DNA of 64,000 bases, taken from contig NZ_JACHWU010000002.1 of NCBI RefSeq assembly GCF_014191605.1, forward strand, positions 124,001 through 188,000, given 5' to 3'. Of the stretch, positions 8,839 through 18,462 are shown in pieces (within the stretch, counting starts at the first letter, position 1; every line of letters starts with the position of its first letter). The stretch is from Prauserella isguenensis. Its GTDB lineage: Bacteria > Actinomycetota > Actinomycetes > Mycobacteriales > Pseudonocardiaceae. A model generated the notes under the pieces. It was given only the letters and a program-made list of their open reading frames with translations, did no database searches and was not told where the DNA came from. The translations under genes and the position numbers were made by a program.

Positions 8839-8871
8839 TGCCGAAAACGCGCAGGCGAGAAGGTGAAGGTC

Positions 8872-9588
8872 GTGACCGACGGAGATCCGACGTCGCTGCG
8901 CCGCCCTGCGGAACGCATCAGGGAGCGCGTCGACAGTGTGCTGACGGACCTCGGTGCCACGGCCGAGGACGTCGTCCGGACGCTGGCGCCCGCGCCGCGG
9001 CCGCTGCACCGAGCCGACCTCCCGCGGGTCCAACCCGCCCTGGCGGAGATGATCGACCGGCACCGCGGGTTCGTCCAGGGCGTCGGTCTGGCGTTGGACG
9101 ACGGTCATCTCGCCGACGCTCCGCGCTGGATGGAGTGGTGGCGCAGCGAGGACGGTGAGCCAGCCGTGTTCGTCCGCCACAACCTGGATCCGGCGCACAA
9201 TCACTTCTACGACTACGTCGGCAAGGAGTGGTTCGCCCTGCCCCGGAGCACCGGGCGGCCGACCGTCACCGGCCCGTTCGTCGACTTCGCGGGAACCAAC
9301 GAGCACACGATCACCCTGGCCGTGCCGGTCGTCCACGACGACGGCTTCGTCGACGTGCTCGGCGCCGACGTCGCGGTCGAAGGAGTGGAGCGGCTGCTGA
9401 TGGAGTCTTTGCGGTCGCGGTCCCCGGACACCGTGCTGCTCAACGAGCACGAACGCGTCGTGGCCTCCACCAGTGCGCGCTGGTGGAGCGGGACGCTGCT
9501 GCGTACCGGCGAGCCGGGTGCGAGCTGGTCGGAGGCCGTCGACCTCGGCGGCGATCTGCGCTGGCGCCTGGTCAAGGCTCGTCGATGA
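8872..9588 (+). CDS. Cache (PDC-like) sensor-domain protein
   Basis: Protein of about 238 residues with no membrane segment or output domain visible. The central part (FYDYVGKEWFALPRSTGRP ... GTNEHTITLAVPV) resembles the ligand-binding face of Cache/PDC domains, which bind small amines, carboxylates and amino acids. GTG at 8872 has GAGAAGG eight bases upstream; GTG 8863 is an alternative. It follows the GntR gene by 33 bases. A soluble Cache protein beside a FadR regulator suggests ligand sensing for the eutH module, but this is inference. Confidence 0.65.
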   Translation: MTDGDPTSLRRPAERIRERVDSVLTDLGATAEDVVRTLAPAPRPLHRADLPRVQPALAEMIDRHRGFVQGVGLALDDGHLADAPRWMEWWRSEDGEPAVFVRHNLDPAHNHFYDYVGKEWFALPRSTGRPTVTGPFVDFAGTNEHTITLAVPVVHDDGFVDVLGADVAVEGVERLLMESLRSRSPDTVLLNEHERVVASTSARWWSGTLLRTGEPGASWSEAVDLGGDLRWRLVKARR

Positions 9589-9770
9589 CGGTGTGATCCG
9601 GCAGCGGCACCCGTCGCCGAGCAGTGCGCGGGCCGGTTGACAGCATTCACGTACTGCTCGGGAAACACGGCGCGGACAGCACCTCGTCACCGACGCTGTC
9701 CGACGTCGGTGCCGGGCGGCGACCGCGCCGTAGTCCCCGCTGCGCCGGGGGTCGCATGGCCCGGCGGATG

Positions 9771-10391
9771 TTATCCGAGAAGGTCTCGCATCTCGGTGAT
9801 CTCGGCTCGCTGGGCGGCGATGATCTCCCGCGCCAGCGTTGTTGCTTCCGGGTTGATCCCGTCCGTGAGCTGCGCCCCGGCCATCCGTACCGCCCCCTCG
9901 TGGTGGGCGATCATCATCTCGAGGAACATGCGGTCGAAGGCCGCGCCGTCAGCCTGCTCGAGCCGCCTCATCTGACCATCGGACATCATGCCGGAGTCGC
10001 CGCCGTGATCCCCGCTCTCGTGATCTTCGGCCTCGTGGTCCATTCCGGACTCCGAGGCGTTCCACGACGCGAGGAACCCGCGCATCTTGGCGATTTCCGG
10101 GGACTGGGCCTGCTCGATCGTGGTGGCGAGTCGGCGGACGTCGCCGCCGGCGCGCGTGGCGGCGAGTTTCGACATCTCGACCGCCTGTTGGTGGTGCGGG
10201 ATCATGCCGCGGGCGAAGGCGATGTCGGCGTCGTTGTGCTCGGCCGAAGCCTGCGCCGTCGGGTCCGACGGGCTCGAGACGGCCGGTGTGGAGTTCGGCG
10301 CGTTCCCGGAGGCGGCCTCGTCGGAGCAGGCGGTCAGAACGAAGGCAGCGGTCAGTGCCGTGGCGGTAGCCGCCACGCTCGTGATCTTCAT
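9771..10391 (-). CDS. DUF305 lipoprotein
   Basis: 206-residue exported lipoprotein. Signal peptide of about 20 residues ends in the lipobox LTAC (Cys22). The mature protein has the DUF305 ferritin-like helical repeat with two His-rich motifs, RGMIPHHQQAVEMS and EMMIAHHEGAVRMA, separated by a His/Asp/Met-rich insert (DHEAEDHESGDHGGDSGMM). DUF305 proteins are often linked to copper or other metals, and the HH and Met clusters fit metal binding. It is the last gene of a four-gene minus-strand unit with DUF6153 and an ABC transporter. Confidence 0.9.
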   Translation of the reverse strand: MKITSVAATATALTAAFVLTACSDEAASGNAPNSTPAVSSPSDPTAQASAEHNDADIAFARGMIPHHQQAVEMSKLAATRAGGDVRRLATTIEQAQSPEIAKMRGFLASWNASESGMDHEAEDHESGDHGGDSGMMSDGQMRRLEQADGAAFDRMFLEMMIAHHEGAVRMAGAQLTDGINPEATTLAREIIAAQRAEITEMRDLLG

Positions 10392-10460
10392 GTGCAGTGG
10401 GCTCCTGTGTGGATGACGTGTGATCGGTCCGGGTTCGACGCGTGTCGCGCCGGATGCCGA

Positions 10461-10889
10461 TCAGGTCCGCATCACGCAGAGCTGTGCGAGCCGCCGGGAG
10501 ACCGGCGGCGGTCGTTGCACCGGCCGCCGGCCGCCCGGCCGGGACGGTCGCGCCGCCGGTGTCGGCGGCGGTAGCCGGGTGAGCCACGACTGTGTCGCCA
10601 GCGCGGCCAGTCCGGCAACGGACAGCACCGCGAGGCACAGGTGGAGTAGATGTGGCAGGCCATCGTGCTCGGTGTGTGTCCCGCCGCGGGACTGGTGCTG
10701 GGTGCCTTCCTGTGCGGCGTGCGGCGCAGTGGCCGGTCCGCTCACGGCGATTCCGGTCTCCGGTCCCACCTGTCCCGGTGGGGCGGGTGGCGCGACCAGC
10801 GCGTGCATTCCGAGTACACCGAACAGGACAGGGATGGTCAGCAGCATCAACAGCCGCCACCGCCACTGCCCGCCCACCATGTCGCCCAT
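10461..10889 (-). CDS. DUF6153-like small membrane/exported protein
   Basis: 142 residues. N-terminal hydrophobic segment (LLMLLTIPVLFGVLGMHAL), a His-containing middle (GTHTEHDGLPHLLHLCLAVL) and a second hydrophobic stretch, then a basic proline-rich tail. The pattern matches DUF6153 proteins, which commonly sit next to DUF305 genes in actinobacteria. ATG 10889 is preferred; ATG 10880 is possible. It begins one base after the ATPase gene ends, so the two are cotranscribed. No biochemical role is established. Confidence 0.65.
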   Translation of the reverse strand: MGDMVGGQWRWRLLMLLTIPVLFGVLGMHALVAPPAPPGQVGPETGIAVSGPATAPHAAQEGTQHQSRGGTHTEHDGLPHLLHLCLAVLSVAGLAALATQSWLTRLPPPTPAARPSRPGGRRPVQRPPPVSRRLAQLCVMRT

Positions 10890-10890
10890 T

Positions 10891-11673
10891 TTACCGGGGA
10901 CGGTATGAACCAGGTCGCGTGCCGGGCGCGGGCACCTCCGTGCCCGCGCGGACGGGAGCCGACGGCGCGTTCTCCGTGGGTGCGACCACCTCTGCGGTGG
11001 GGTGGTGGTCGCGGAGCCGTCCGTCGACGACCTCGCACACCCGGTCGGCGCCGCCGAGCTGTGAGCGGTCATGGGTGACGAGGACGGTCGCCGTTCCCCT
11101 CCGGTGGGTGATCGTGGTGATGAGATCGATGACCGCGGCGCTGCGCTCCCGGTCGAGGGCGCTCGTCGGTTCGTCGACGAGCAACACGCTCGGATCGTTC
11201 ATCAGTGCTCGTGCGATGTTGACCCGCTGCTGCTGCCCGCCCGAGAGCTGGCCGGGAAGCCTGCCGGCCTTCCCCGCGAGACCGACGGCGTCGAGCAGCT
11301 CGGCCGCCCGCTTTCTCGCTGCCTTCGGTGGCGTGCCGTCGAGATGCGCCATCACCTGCAGCTGCTCGGTGGCGGTGAGCGAGGCCAGGAGGTTGGGCTG
11401 CTGGAACACGACGCCCACCGTGGTGCGGCGCAGCGCGGTGCGTGCGTGCCGGTCGAGATCGGCAACGTCGGTGCCGTCGACGACGAGCCGGCCGCTGTCC
11501 GGCGTGACGAGCATCGCGGCTACGGCCAGCAGGCTGGACTTTCCCGAACCCGACGGCCCGATGACGGCGGTGAGATGACCGTTGGGCACGTCCAGCTCGA
11601 CGCCGTCGAGCGCGGTCAGAAAGCTGTCGCCGTCGGGGTAGGTCAGTGTGATGTCGGAGAGTTGAAGGCCCAT
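10891..11673 (-). CDS. ABC transporter ATP-binding protein (MacB/LolD type)
   Basis: 260-residue ATPase. Walker A GPSGSGKSS (about residues 39-47), Q-loop FQQPNL, signature LSGGQQQR, Walker B VLLVDEP and H-loop THD are all present. About 35 extra residues at the C-terminus are unlike the core family. ATG start with CGAGGAG upstream. It works with the permease encoded 15 bases upstream; MacB/LolD-type pairs move antibiotics, peptides or lipids, or remodel the envelope. Confidence 0.93.
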   Translation of the reverse strand: MGLQLSDITLTYPDGDSFLTALDGVELDVPNGHLTAVIGPSGSGKSSLLAVAAMLVTPDSGRLVVDGTDVADLDRHARTALRRTTVGVVFQQPNLLASLTATEQLQVMAHLDGTPPKAARKRAAELLDAVGLAGKAGRLPGQLSGGQQQRVNIARALMNDPSVLLVDEPTSALDRERSAAVIDLITTITHRRGTATVLVTHDRSQLGGADRVCEVVDGRLRDHHPTAEVVAPTENAPSAPVRAGTEVPAPGTRPGSYRPR

Positions 11674-11688
11674 GGCAGGCTCCTCGTT

Positions 11689-12759
11689 TCAGTGGTGGGA
11701 CAGGGCGGTGAGCGGGTCGACCGCGGTGACGCGGCGGACGGCCAGTGCCGCGCCGCCGGCGCCGAGCAGGACCATCACCAGGGCCGGCACCAGGACGGTC
11801 GTGCCGTCGAGGACGAACGGCACGGTGTCGGAGACCGCGGCGCCGAGGACCGCGGCGAGGACGCTGCCGATCGCGGTGCCGGTGACGAGCAGCGCGACGG
11901 CCTGGCCCAGTGCGTCGCGCAACAGGTACTTCGTGGTCGCGCCGAGCGCTTTCAGTACGGCGATATCGCGGCTGCGTTGGATCGTCCACACGGTGAAGAA
12001 CGCGCCGATCACCAGCGCCGAGATCGCGAACAGGAACGCGCGCATCAGCTGCAGCGAGCCGTTCTCGGCGGTGTAGGAGCCGATGGCGGACAGCGATTCG
12101 CCCGTGCCGACGGTCGTGGTCCCCAGCCGTCGGTCGGCGGCGGGGAGCCCGGATTCCGCACTGGTTCTCAGCGCCACCACCGTGGCGTGAGGGCCGGCCG
12201 CCGGCGAGAGGCGTTGCCAGTCGGACAGGCTCAACCACGCGACGGGGGTGTGGTTGAACGAGGCGTCGCCGGCGACGGGGCCGATCGTCAACCGGTGTCC
12301 GGACACGGTGAGGGAATCGCCGGGTTGCACGGACAGCTCGTCGGCGGCTCCGGCGGAGAGTACGACCGTGCCCGCGGACACGGGGGCCGGAGCGAGATCG
12401 GAATCCGGCCGGACGCCGAACGCGGACACGGCCGTGGTGGCGCCCCCGGCACCGGTGCTGCCTTCGACGGTGGCGATACCGAGCGGACTCGCGCTGGTCA
12501 CGCCGGGAACCTCGGCAAGCCGGCGCCACTGTTCCGGGTGCACGACGGACCGGGTGAACGACGGGCCCTCGCCGTCGGCGGGTGCGGCGAAGCTGATGTG
12601 GTCCGCGTTCAGGCCCGTCACCGCCGAGGTGCTCTGTGCTGCGAGTCCCGCAGTCAGCCCGGACAGCAGTCCGACCAGTAGCGTCATCAGAATGACGACG
12701 GACCCCATCAGGGTGAACCGCCCTTTCGCGAATCGCAGATCCCGCCACGCGACGAACAC
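11689..12759 (-). CDS. ABC transporter permease, FtsX/MacB family
   Basis: 356-residue permease. One N-terminal membrane helix (about residues 20-45) is followed by a roughly 200-residue extracytoplasmic domain and three C-terminal helices of the FtsX fold (LMRAFLFAISALVIGAFFTV onward), ending TAVDPLTALSHH. GTG 12759 is preferred over an ATG 13 codons upstream because homology begins at FVAWRDLRFAKGRF and GGAAAGGA precedes it. First gene of a minus-strand operon with ATPase, DUF6153 and DUF305, divergent from a sensor kinase/regulator pair. Confidence 0.9.
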   Translation of the reverse strand: MFVAWRDLRFAKGRFTLMGSVVILMTLLVGLLSGLTAGLAAQSTSAVTGLNADHISFAAPADGEGPSFTRSVVHPEQWRRLAEVPGVTSASPLGIATVEGSTGAGGATTAVSAFGVRPDSDLAPAPVSAGTVVLSAGAADELSVQPGDSLTVSGHRLTIGPVAGDASFNHTPVAWLSLSDWQRLSPAAGPHATVVALRTSAESGLPAADRRLGTTTVGTGESLSAIGSYTAENGSLQLMRAFLFAISALVIGAFFTVWTIQRSRDIAVLKALGATTKYLLRDALGQAVALLVTGTAIGSVLAAVLGAAVSDTVPFVLDGTTVLVPALVMVLLGAGGAALAVRRVTAVDPLTALSHH

Positions 12760-12942
12760 GGTGCTGCCGTCCTTTCCTGGAGACGTCCGGTACGGCATCC
12801 ACTCTGATCGCCGGCACGGCGCGGATCATCGCGCCGCGGTCGGGTCCGGCAGCGTCGAAAGGGTCATCGCGCGCTCCGACTTTCGGTTGATGCGACGGGT
12901 CCGGGCAGCGCCCACACTGGATCGGGGAGGAGGTAGGCGCCG

Positions 12943-14238
12943 TTGAACCCGCACACCCTGGACCGCCCGCTTCGCGTGTTGCGGGTCTGCCTGCACCTGT
13001 TGCTGACCGCCTTGCTCGCGCTCGCGGCCGTTCGCGCGTTCCTCGACGGCCTGCCGCACGCGCCGTCGGTGCTTGCCGTGGCCACCGTGCTGGGCGTGAT
13101 CTACGGCGCGGGGTCACTGTTGCCCCGGGTCGGACGGTCGCCACGCGTGACGGCCGCGTGGCTCGGCGCGCTCCTCGTGGTCTGGCCGCTGTTGCTCTGG
13201 CTGACCCCGGACGGTGTGTGGCTGGCCTTCCCACTGTTCTTCCTGCTGCTGCACCTGTTGCCGACGCGCTGGGGACTGGTCGCCGTGACGGCCACCACGG
13301 TCGTGGCGATCGCGGGGTTCCTGTGGCATCAGGGCGAGATCGCGGCGCCCGTCATCATCGGTCCTGCGCTCGGTGCCGCCGTCGCGGTCGCGACCGTGCT
13401 CGGCTACCAGGCCCTGTACCAGGAGAGTGAGCAGCGACGCCGGCTCATCGAAGAACTACGGGCGACGCGCAGTGACCTGGCCGCGGCGGAACACTCCGCA
13501 GGGGTGTTCGCCGAACGGGAACGGCTGGCCCGGGAGATTCACGACACTCTCGCCCAGGGCCTGTCCAGTATCCAGTTGCTGTTGCGCGCGGCGGAGCGCG
13601 CGTTGCCGGAGCGTCCCGACGAAGCCTCTCCGCATGTCACCCGGGCGCGGCAGGCCGCGCAGGACAACCTGACTGAGGCTCGACGACTGGTCGACGCCCT
13701 GGCGCCGGTCGAACTGGAAGGGCGTTCGTTGCCGACCGCCTTGCAGCGACTGTGCGCGAGCACCCAGCAGCGATCCGGCCTTGCGGTGCAGTTCCACGTC
13801 AGCGGGGAACCGTTCGAGGTGCCGACGCCGCACGAGGTCGCGTTGCTGCGTGTCGCACAGTCCGCGTTGGCCAACACGATCCAGCATGCCGCGGCCACGC
13901 GTGCCGAGCTGACACTGAGCTACATGGACACCGCGTTGACCCTGGACGCGGTCGACGACGGGGTCGGGTTCGATCCGGAGACGGCCGCATCGCGTACCGG
14001 AACAGGGGAAGGCGGCTTCGGTCTCGCCGCCATGCGGGCCCGAGCCCGTTCCCTCGGCGGGAACTGCACGGTGGAATCCGCGCCCGGTCACGGCACGGCG
14101 CTGGCGGTCAGTTTCCCCCACCGATCCGGTGACGGCGCTGTCGATGGCAGCGCCTCCAGTGGCAGCGCCTCCAGTGGCAGCGCCTCCGGTGGCAGCGCCT
14201 CCGGTGACGGCGCACCGGCGGGAATGGCCTCACGATGA
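12943..14238 (+). CDS. NarL-type sensor histidine kinase
   Basis: 431-residue membrane kinase. Four to six hydrophobic helices (residues 10-150), a short coiled linker, HisKA_3 domain with phosphoacceptor in EREIHDTLAQGLSSIQ-type sequence (seen as LAREIHDTLAQGLSS), then an HATPase domain with DDGVGFDPETA and GGFGLAAMRARA. TTG start with GGAGGAGGT eight bases upstream. The C-terminal tail holds a Gly/Ser/Ala repeat from a 15-bp tandem repeat. Its stop overlaps the regulator start. It probably senses envelope or metal stress and controls the divergent ABC-DUF305 operon. Confidence 0.92.
   Translation: MNPHTLDRPLRVLRVCLHLLLTALLALAAVRAFLDGLPHAPSVLAVATVLGVIYGAGSLLPRVGRSPRVTAAWLGALLVVWPLLLWLTPDGVWLAFPLFFLLLHLLPTRWGLVAVTATTVVAIAGFLWHQGEIAAPVIIGPALGAAVAVATVLGYQALYQESEQRRRLIEELRATRSDLAAAEHSAGVFAERERLAREIHDTLAQGLSSIQLLLRAAERALPERPDEASPHVTRARQAAQDNLTEARRLVDALAPVELEGRSLPTALQRLCASTQQRSGLAVQFHVSGEPFEVPTPHEVALLRVAQSALANTIQHAAATRAELTLSYMDTALTLDAVDDGVGFDPETAASRTGTGEGGFGLAAMRARARSLGGNCTVESAPGHGTALAVSFPHRSGDGAVDGSASSGSASSGSASGGSASGDGAPAGMASR
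14146..14205 (+). repeat. 15-bp tandem repeat, four units, in kinase 3' end
   Basis: Four copies of GGCAGCGCCTCC(A/G)GT encode repeated Gly-Ser-Ala-Ser-Ser/Gly. The repeat adds a flexible tail outside the ATPase domain. The unit length keeps frame, so copy number may vary between strains without breaking the gene. Confidence 0.95.
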
Positions 14239-14867
14239 GCGGACGGATCCGACTGATACTGGCCGACGATCATCCGGTGGTGCGCACCGGGCTGCGCGCG
14301 GTGCTCGACACCGAACCCGACTTCCGGGTCGTGGCCGAAGCTTCGTCCGCGGAGGAGGCGGTGCGGGTCGCCGCGGCGACCGCAGCCGACGTGGTGCTGA
14401 TGGATCTGCAATTCGGAGCTGGTATGACGGGTTCCGAGGCGACGGCGGCGATCACCGAGCGACAGCAGGCCCCGCGAGTGCTGGTGCTCACCACCTACGA
14501 CACCGACGCCGACATCCTGGCCGCGATCGAAGCGGGCGCAACCGGATATCTGCTCAAAGACGCGCCGCCCGACGAACTGGCTCAGGGAGTGCGCGCGGCC
14601 GCGGAGGGGCGGTCGGCGTTGGCGCCTGCCGTCGCCGACCGCCTCATGGCCAGGATGCGCACACCCGCCACGGCGCTGTCCGGTCGAGAGACCGAAGTGC
14701 TCGGTCTGGTCGCCGACGGGTTGTCCAACCACGAAATCAGCAAGCGGCTGTTCCTCAGCCAGGCAACGGTCAAATCGCACCTCGTCCACATCTACGACAA
14801 GCTCGGCGTGGAATCCCGCACCTCCGCCGTCGCCGCGGCGCAGAGCCGCGGTCTCATTCGCCGATGA
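14235..14867 (+). CDS. NarL/FixJ-type response regulator (LuxR HTH)
   Basis: 210 residues. Receiver domain with acidic pair (ILADDHP), phosphoacceptor Asp in VVLMDLQFG (about residue 57) and conserved Lys in LLKDAPPDE. C-terminal LuxR-type helix-turn-helix: LSGRETEVLGLVADGLSNHEI. Start overlaps the kinase stop (ATGA), so the two are coupled. Likely controls the divergent ABC transporter operon. Confidence 0.95.
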   Translation: MSGRIRLILADDHPVVRTGLRAVLDTEPDFRVVAEASSAEEAVRVAAATAADVVLMDLQFGAGMTGSEATAAITERQQAPRVLVLTTYDTDADILAAIEAGATGYLLKDAPPDELAQGVRAAAEGRSALAPAVADRLMARMRTPATALSGRETEVLGLVADGLSNHEISKRLFLSQATVKSHLVHIYDKLGVESRTSAVAAAQSRGLIRR

Positions 14868-14954
14868 TCCGAACTGCACGGCCGGGGCCGAGCGGATCTG
14901 TGCGGCTGTGCGAGGCGCCTCCGCGACATCGTGCCGGTACGAACCCGTGCCGAA

Positions 14955-14992
14955 GCCGGCATCCGGCGCCGCGGGTTGCGCCGGATGCCGGC
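14955..14992 (+). terminator. Hairpin terminator after the two-component operon
   Basis: Perfect 15-bp stem (GCCGGCATCCGGCGC at 14955-14969 with its complement at 14978-14992), 8-base loop. The rest of the 377-base gap to gdhA (14868-15245) shows no gene. Confidence 0.75.
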
Positions 14993-15215
14993 AGTCATGG
15001 AGGGCCGGTCCGCAGTCGCCGCCTGTGCCGGGACATGACCGATGTCACCGTAGTCGTGCGATCGGGCCGTGTGGAGCACCACCGCGCTCACGCACGTGGC
15101 TGACCAGGCCAGACGTCCTGCGGAGTCGGGGTTCCGCCTGTCCGGGGACACCCGTGGCGTTCGGGCGGGTGCGGAGTCTGCCCGTTAAGCTGGCCGACCG
15201 CTTCGATTGGTGTGA

Positions 15216-16595
<1,380 letters not shown>

Positions 16596-16688
16596 GGCCT
16601 GCGTCTCCGGCGGCGCCGCGGGGCCGCCGGAGGCGGCGGGTCCACCGGGACGGCCCCGCCTGTTCCGGCGGTGAACGGTGAGGTCGGC

Positions 16689-17384
16689 ATGATGCGAGCA
16701 GGAACGTTCTCGATCGTCGCCTACGACGTGCGGGCCCGGCAGTGCGGCGTAGCGATCAGCACGGCGATGCCCGCCATCGGCGGACTGGCGGTGTTCGCCC
16801 GCGCTGGTGCGGGTGCGATCGCCACCCAGGCGCTGATCAATCCGTTGTTGGGCGTCGACGGTCTGGACCTGCTGCGGAGTCGGTCCGCCCACGACACGAT
16901 GCGGCAGTTGCTCGACGCCGATCCCGGGGCCGACGAGCGGCAGTTGGCGATCGTGGACGCCGAGGGGCGCGCCGCGGCGCACACGGGACCGCAGACCCAT
17001 CCCTGGAACGGTCACCGGCTGGGCGACGGGTATGCGGTCGCCGGCAATACGCTCGTCGGCGGCGCCACGGTCGATGCGATGGCCGATCGTTTCGAGTCCA
17101 CCCCGACGGGTCCGCTTTCGCGGCGGCTACTGGAGGCGCTGGAGGCGGGCCAGCAAGCAGGTGGCGACCGGCGCGGCAAACAAAGCGCCGCACTGTACGT
17201 CCACGGCGGCCGTCCGTACCCGCAGCTGGACCTGCGGGTGGACGAGCACCACGATCCGGTCGCCGAACTTCGCCGCGTCCACGACATCGCCGAACGGGAA
17301 CTGCTGCCGTTCATCGATGCGTTGCCCACCCGGGACGAGCCCGAGGGCCGCTTCGAACGACTCATGCCCGGCGACGACGCCTGA
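16689..17384 (+). CDS. DUF1028 family protein (Ntn-hydrolase-like)
   Basis: 231 residues. The start TFSIVAYDVRARQCGVAIST matches DUF1028 proteins, which share the Ntn-hydrolase fold, and the middle has LRSRSAHDTMRQLLDADPG and the conserved VAGNTLVGG stretch. Some members sit next to amino-acid or hydantoin-type catabolism genes; no reaction is established here. ATG 16689 has GTGAGGT five bases upstream; GTG 16671 is an alternative. Same direction as gdhA, ending at a strong bidirectional hairpin. Confidence 0.82.
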   Translation: MMRAGTFSIVAYDVRARQCGVAISTAMPAIGGLAVFARAGAGAIATQALINPLLGVDGLDLLRSRSAHDTMRQLLDADPGADERQLAIVDAEGRAAAHTGPQTHPWNGHRLGDGYAVAGNTLVGGATVDAMADRFESTPTGPLSRRLLEALEAGQQAGGDRRGKQSAALYVHGGRPYPQLDLRVDEHHDPVAELRRVHDIAERELLPFIDALPTRDEPEGRFERLMPGDDA

Positions 17385-17390
17385 GGTCCG

Positions 17391-17441
17391 GTGCGACGTG
17401 CCTCCCGGGTCTGCTGTCCGGGCTCGAGAGGCACGTCGCAC
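17391..17441. terminator. Bidirectional hairpin between DUF1028 and dioxygenase genes
   Basis: Perfect 14-bp inverted repeat (GTGCGACGTGCCTC at 17391-17404, complement at 17428-17441), with a further CCGG/CCGG pairing inside the loop. It lies between convergent genes. Confidence 0.75.
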
Positions 17442-17473
17442 GGGGACGTATCCGCCCGCGGCGCCACGCGGCG

Positions 17474-18403
17474 CTAGGCGCCCGCGGCGGGGGCGAGGAC
17501 GATGTCGAACCGGGCTTTGGTCCACGTGCGGTCGCCGAGGTCGCGGCCGTCGGGCGTGGGTGTGCCGGGGCTCTGGCGCTCGAAACGTTTCACCAGTGAC
17601 TCCTTGACGCCGAACACCGAATCGCCGATCTCCAACTGCGGATCGCCCTCGACGAAGATGTGTGTGACGAGGGTGCGGAGGTTCGTCGCGGTCACCATGA
17701 AATGCAGGTGGGCCGCCCGGACCGGTGACCGCCCCGCGGCCTCGAGCAGCCGCCCGACCGGGCCGTCGTGAGGGATCGGATACGGCGTCGGCGTCAGGCA
17801 CCAGAACCGGAAACTCCCGTCCGGCTCGGTGAACAGGTGCCCGCGGCCCGCGACCCGGCCGTCGTCGTACTGGACGTCGTAGAATCCGTCCTCGTCGGCT
17901 TCCCACACCTCGACGCGTGCACCGGGAACGGGCGTGCCGTCGGTGTCCCGCACGGTCCCCTCCACCCAGCACGGCTCACCGGGCGCGCCGCCCGCCATGT
18001 CGCCGCCGTTGCCGACCACTGGCGCGTCGTCGACGAAGAACGGGCCGAAGACCGTGGCCTCCGTGGCGTCCCGATAGGCCTCGTTATTGACGGCGATCGT
18101 CTGCATCGACGCACCGAGCACATCCGACAGCAGGATGAACTCCTGGCGCTTGTCGTCGGTGATGTGGCCCGTGGCGGTCAGGAAGTCGATCGCCTGCTTC
18201 CACTCCTGCTCGGTGAGGCGGACGTCGCGGACGAACGCGTGCAGATGGCGGGTCAGCGACTCGAGTACCTCGCGCAGCCGAGCGTCGCCCGCGCCCGCGA
18301 ACGAGGCGACGACCTGCTCGGTCAGCCGCTCCTCGATCCTGCGCTGCTCTTCGGAGACCTCGCGTCCGCCGGGTGCCGCGGACGATTCCTCGGTCGTGGT
18401 CAT
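17474..18403 (-). CDS. Intradiol ring-cleavage dioxygenase (hydroxyquinol 1,2-dioxygenase type)
   Basis: 309-residue non-heme Fe(III) enzyme that opens catechol-type rings between the hydroxyls. The four iron ligands fit the family exactly in spacing: Tyr175 (GFYDVQ), Tyr208 (PYPIP), His232 and His234 (AHLHF). An N-terminal helical dimer domain (residues 20-110) precedes the beta-sandwich. ATG 18403 has AAGGAG seven bases upstream; the longer frame to 18814 runs antisense to the monooxygenase coding region. It is last in a unit with a TfdB-like hydroxylase and two AraC regulators, so hydroxyquinol or a substituted catechol is the likely substrate. No maleylacetate reductase is nearby. Confidence 0.9.
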   Translation of the reverse strand: MTTTEESSAAPGGREVSEEQRRIEERLTEQVVASFAGAGDARLREVLESLTRHLHAFVRDVRLTEQEWKQAIDFLTATGHITDDKRQEFILLSDVLGASMQTIAVNNEAYRDATEATVFGPFFVDDAPVVGNGGDMAGGAPGEPCWVEGTVRDTDGTPVPGARVEVWEADEDGFYDVQYDDGRVAGRGHLFTEPDGSFRFWCLTPTPYPIPHDGPVGRLLEAAGRSPVRAAHLHFMVTATNLRTLVTHIFVEGDPQLEIGDSVFGVKESLVKRFERQSPGTPTPDGRDLGDRTWTKARFDIVLAPAAGA

Positions 18404-18462
18404 ACGTCGGCTCCTTCTCGGTTCGGGCCCGGCCGGAGTGTTCCGCTCCGGCACCGGACGGT

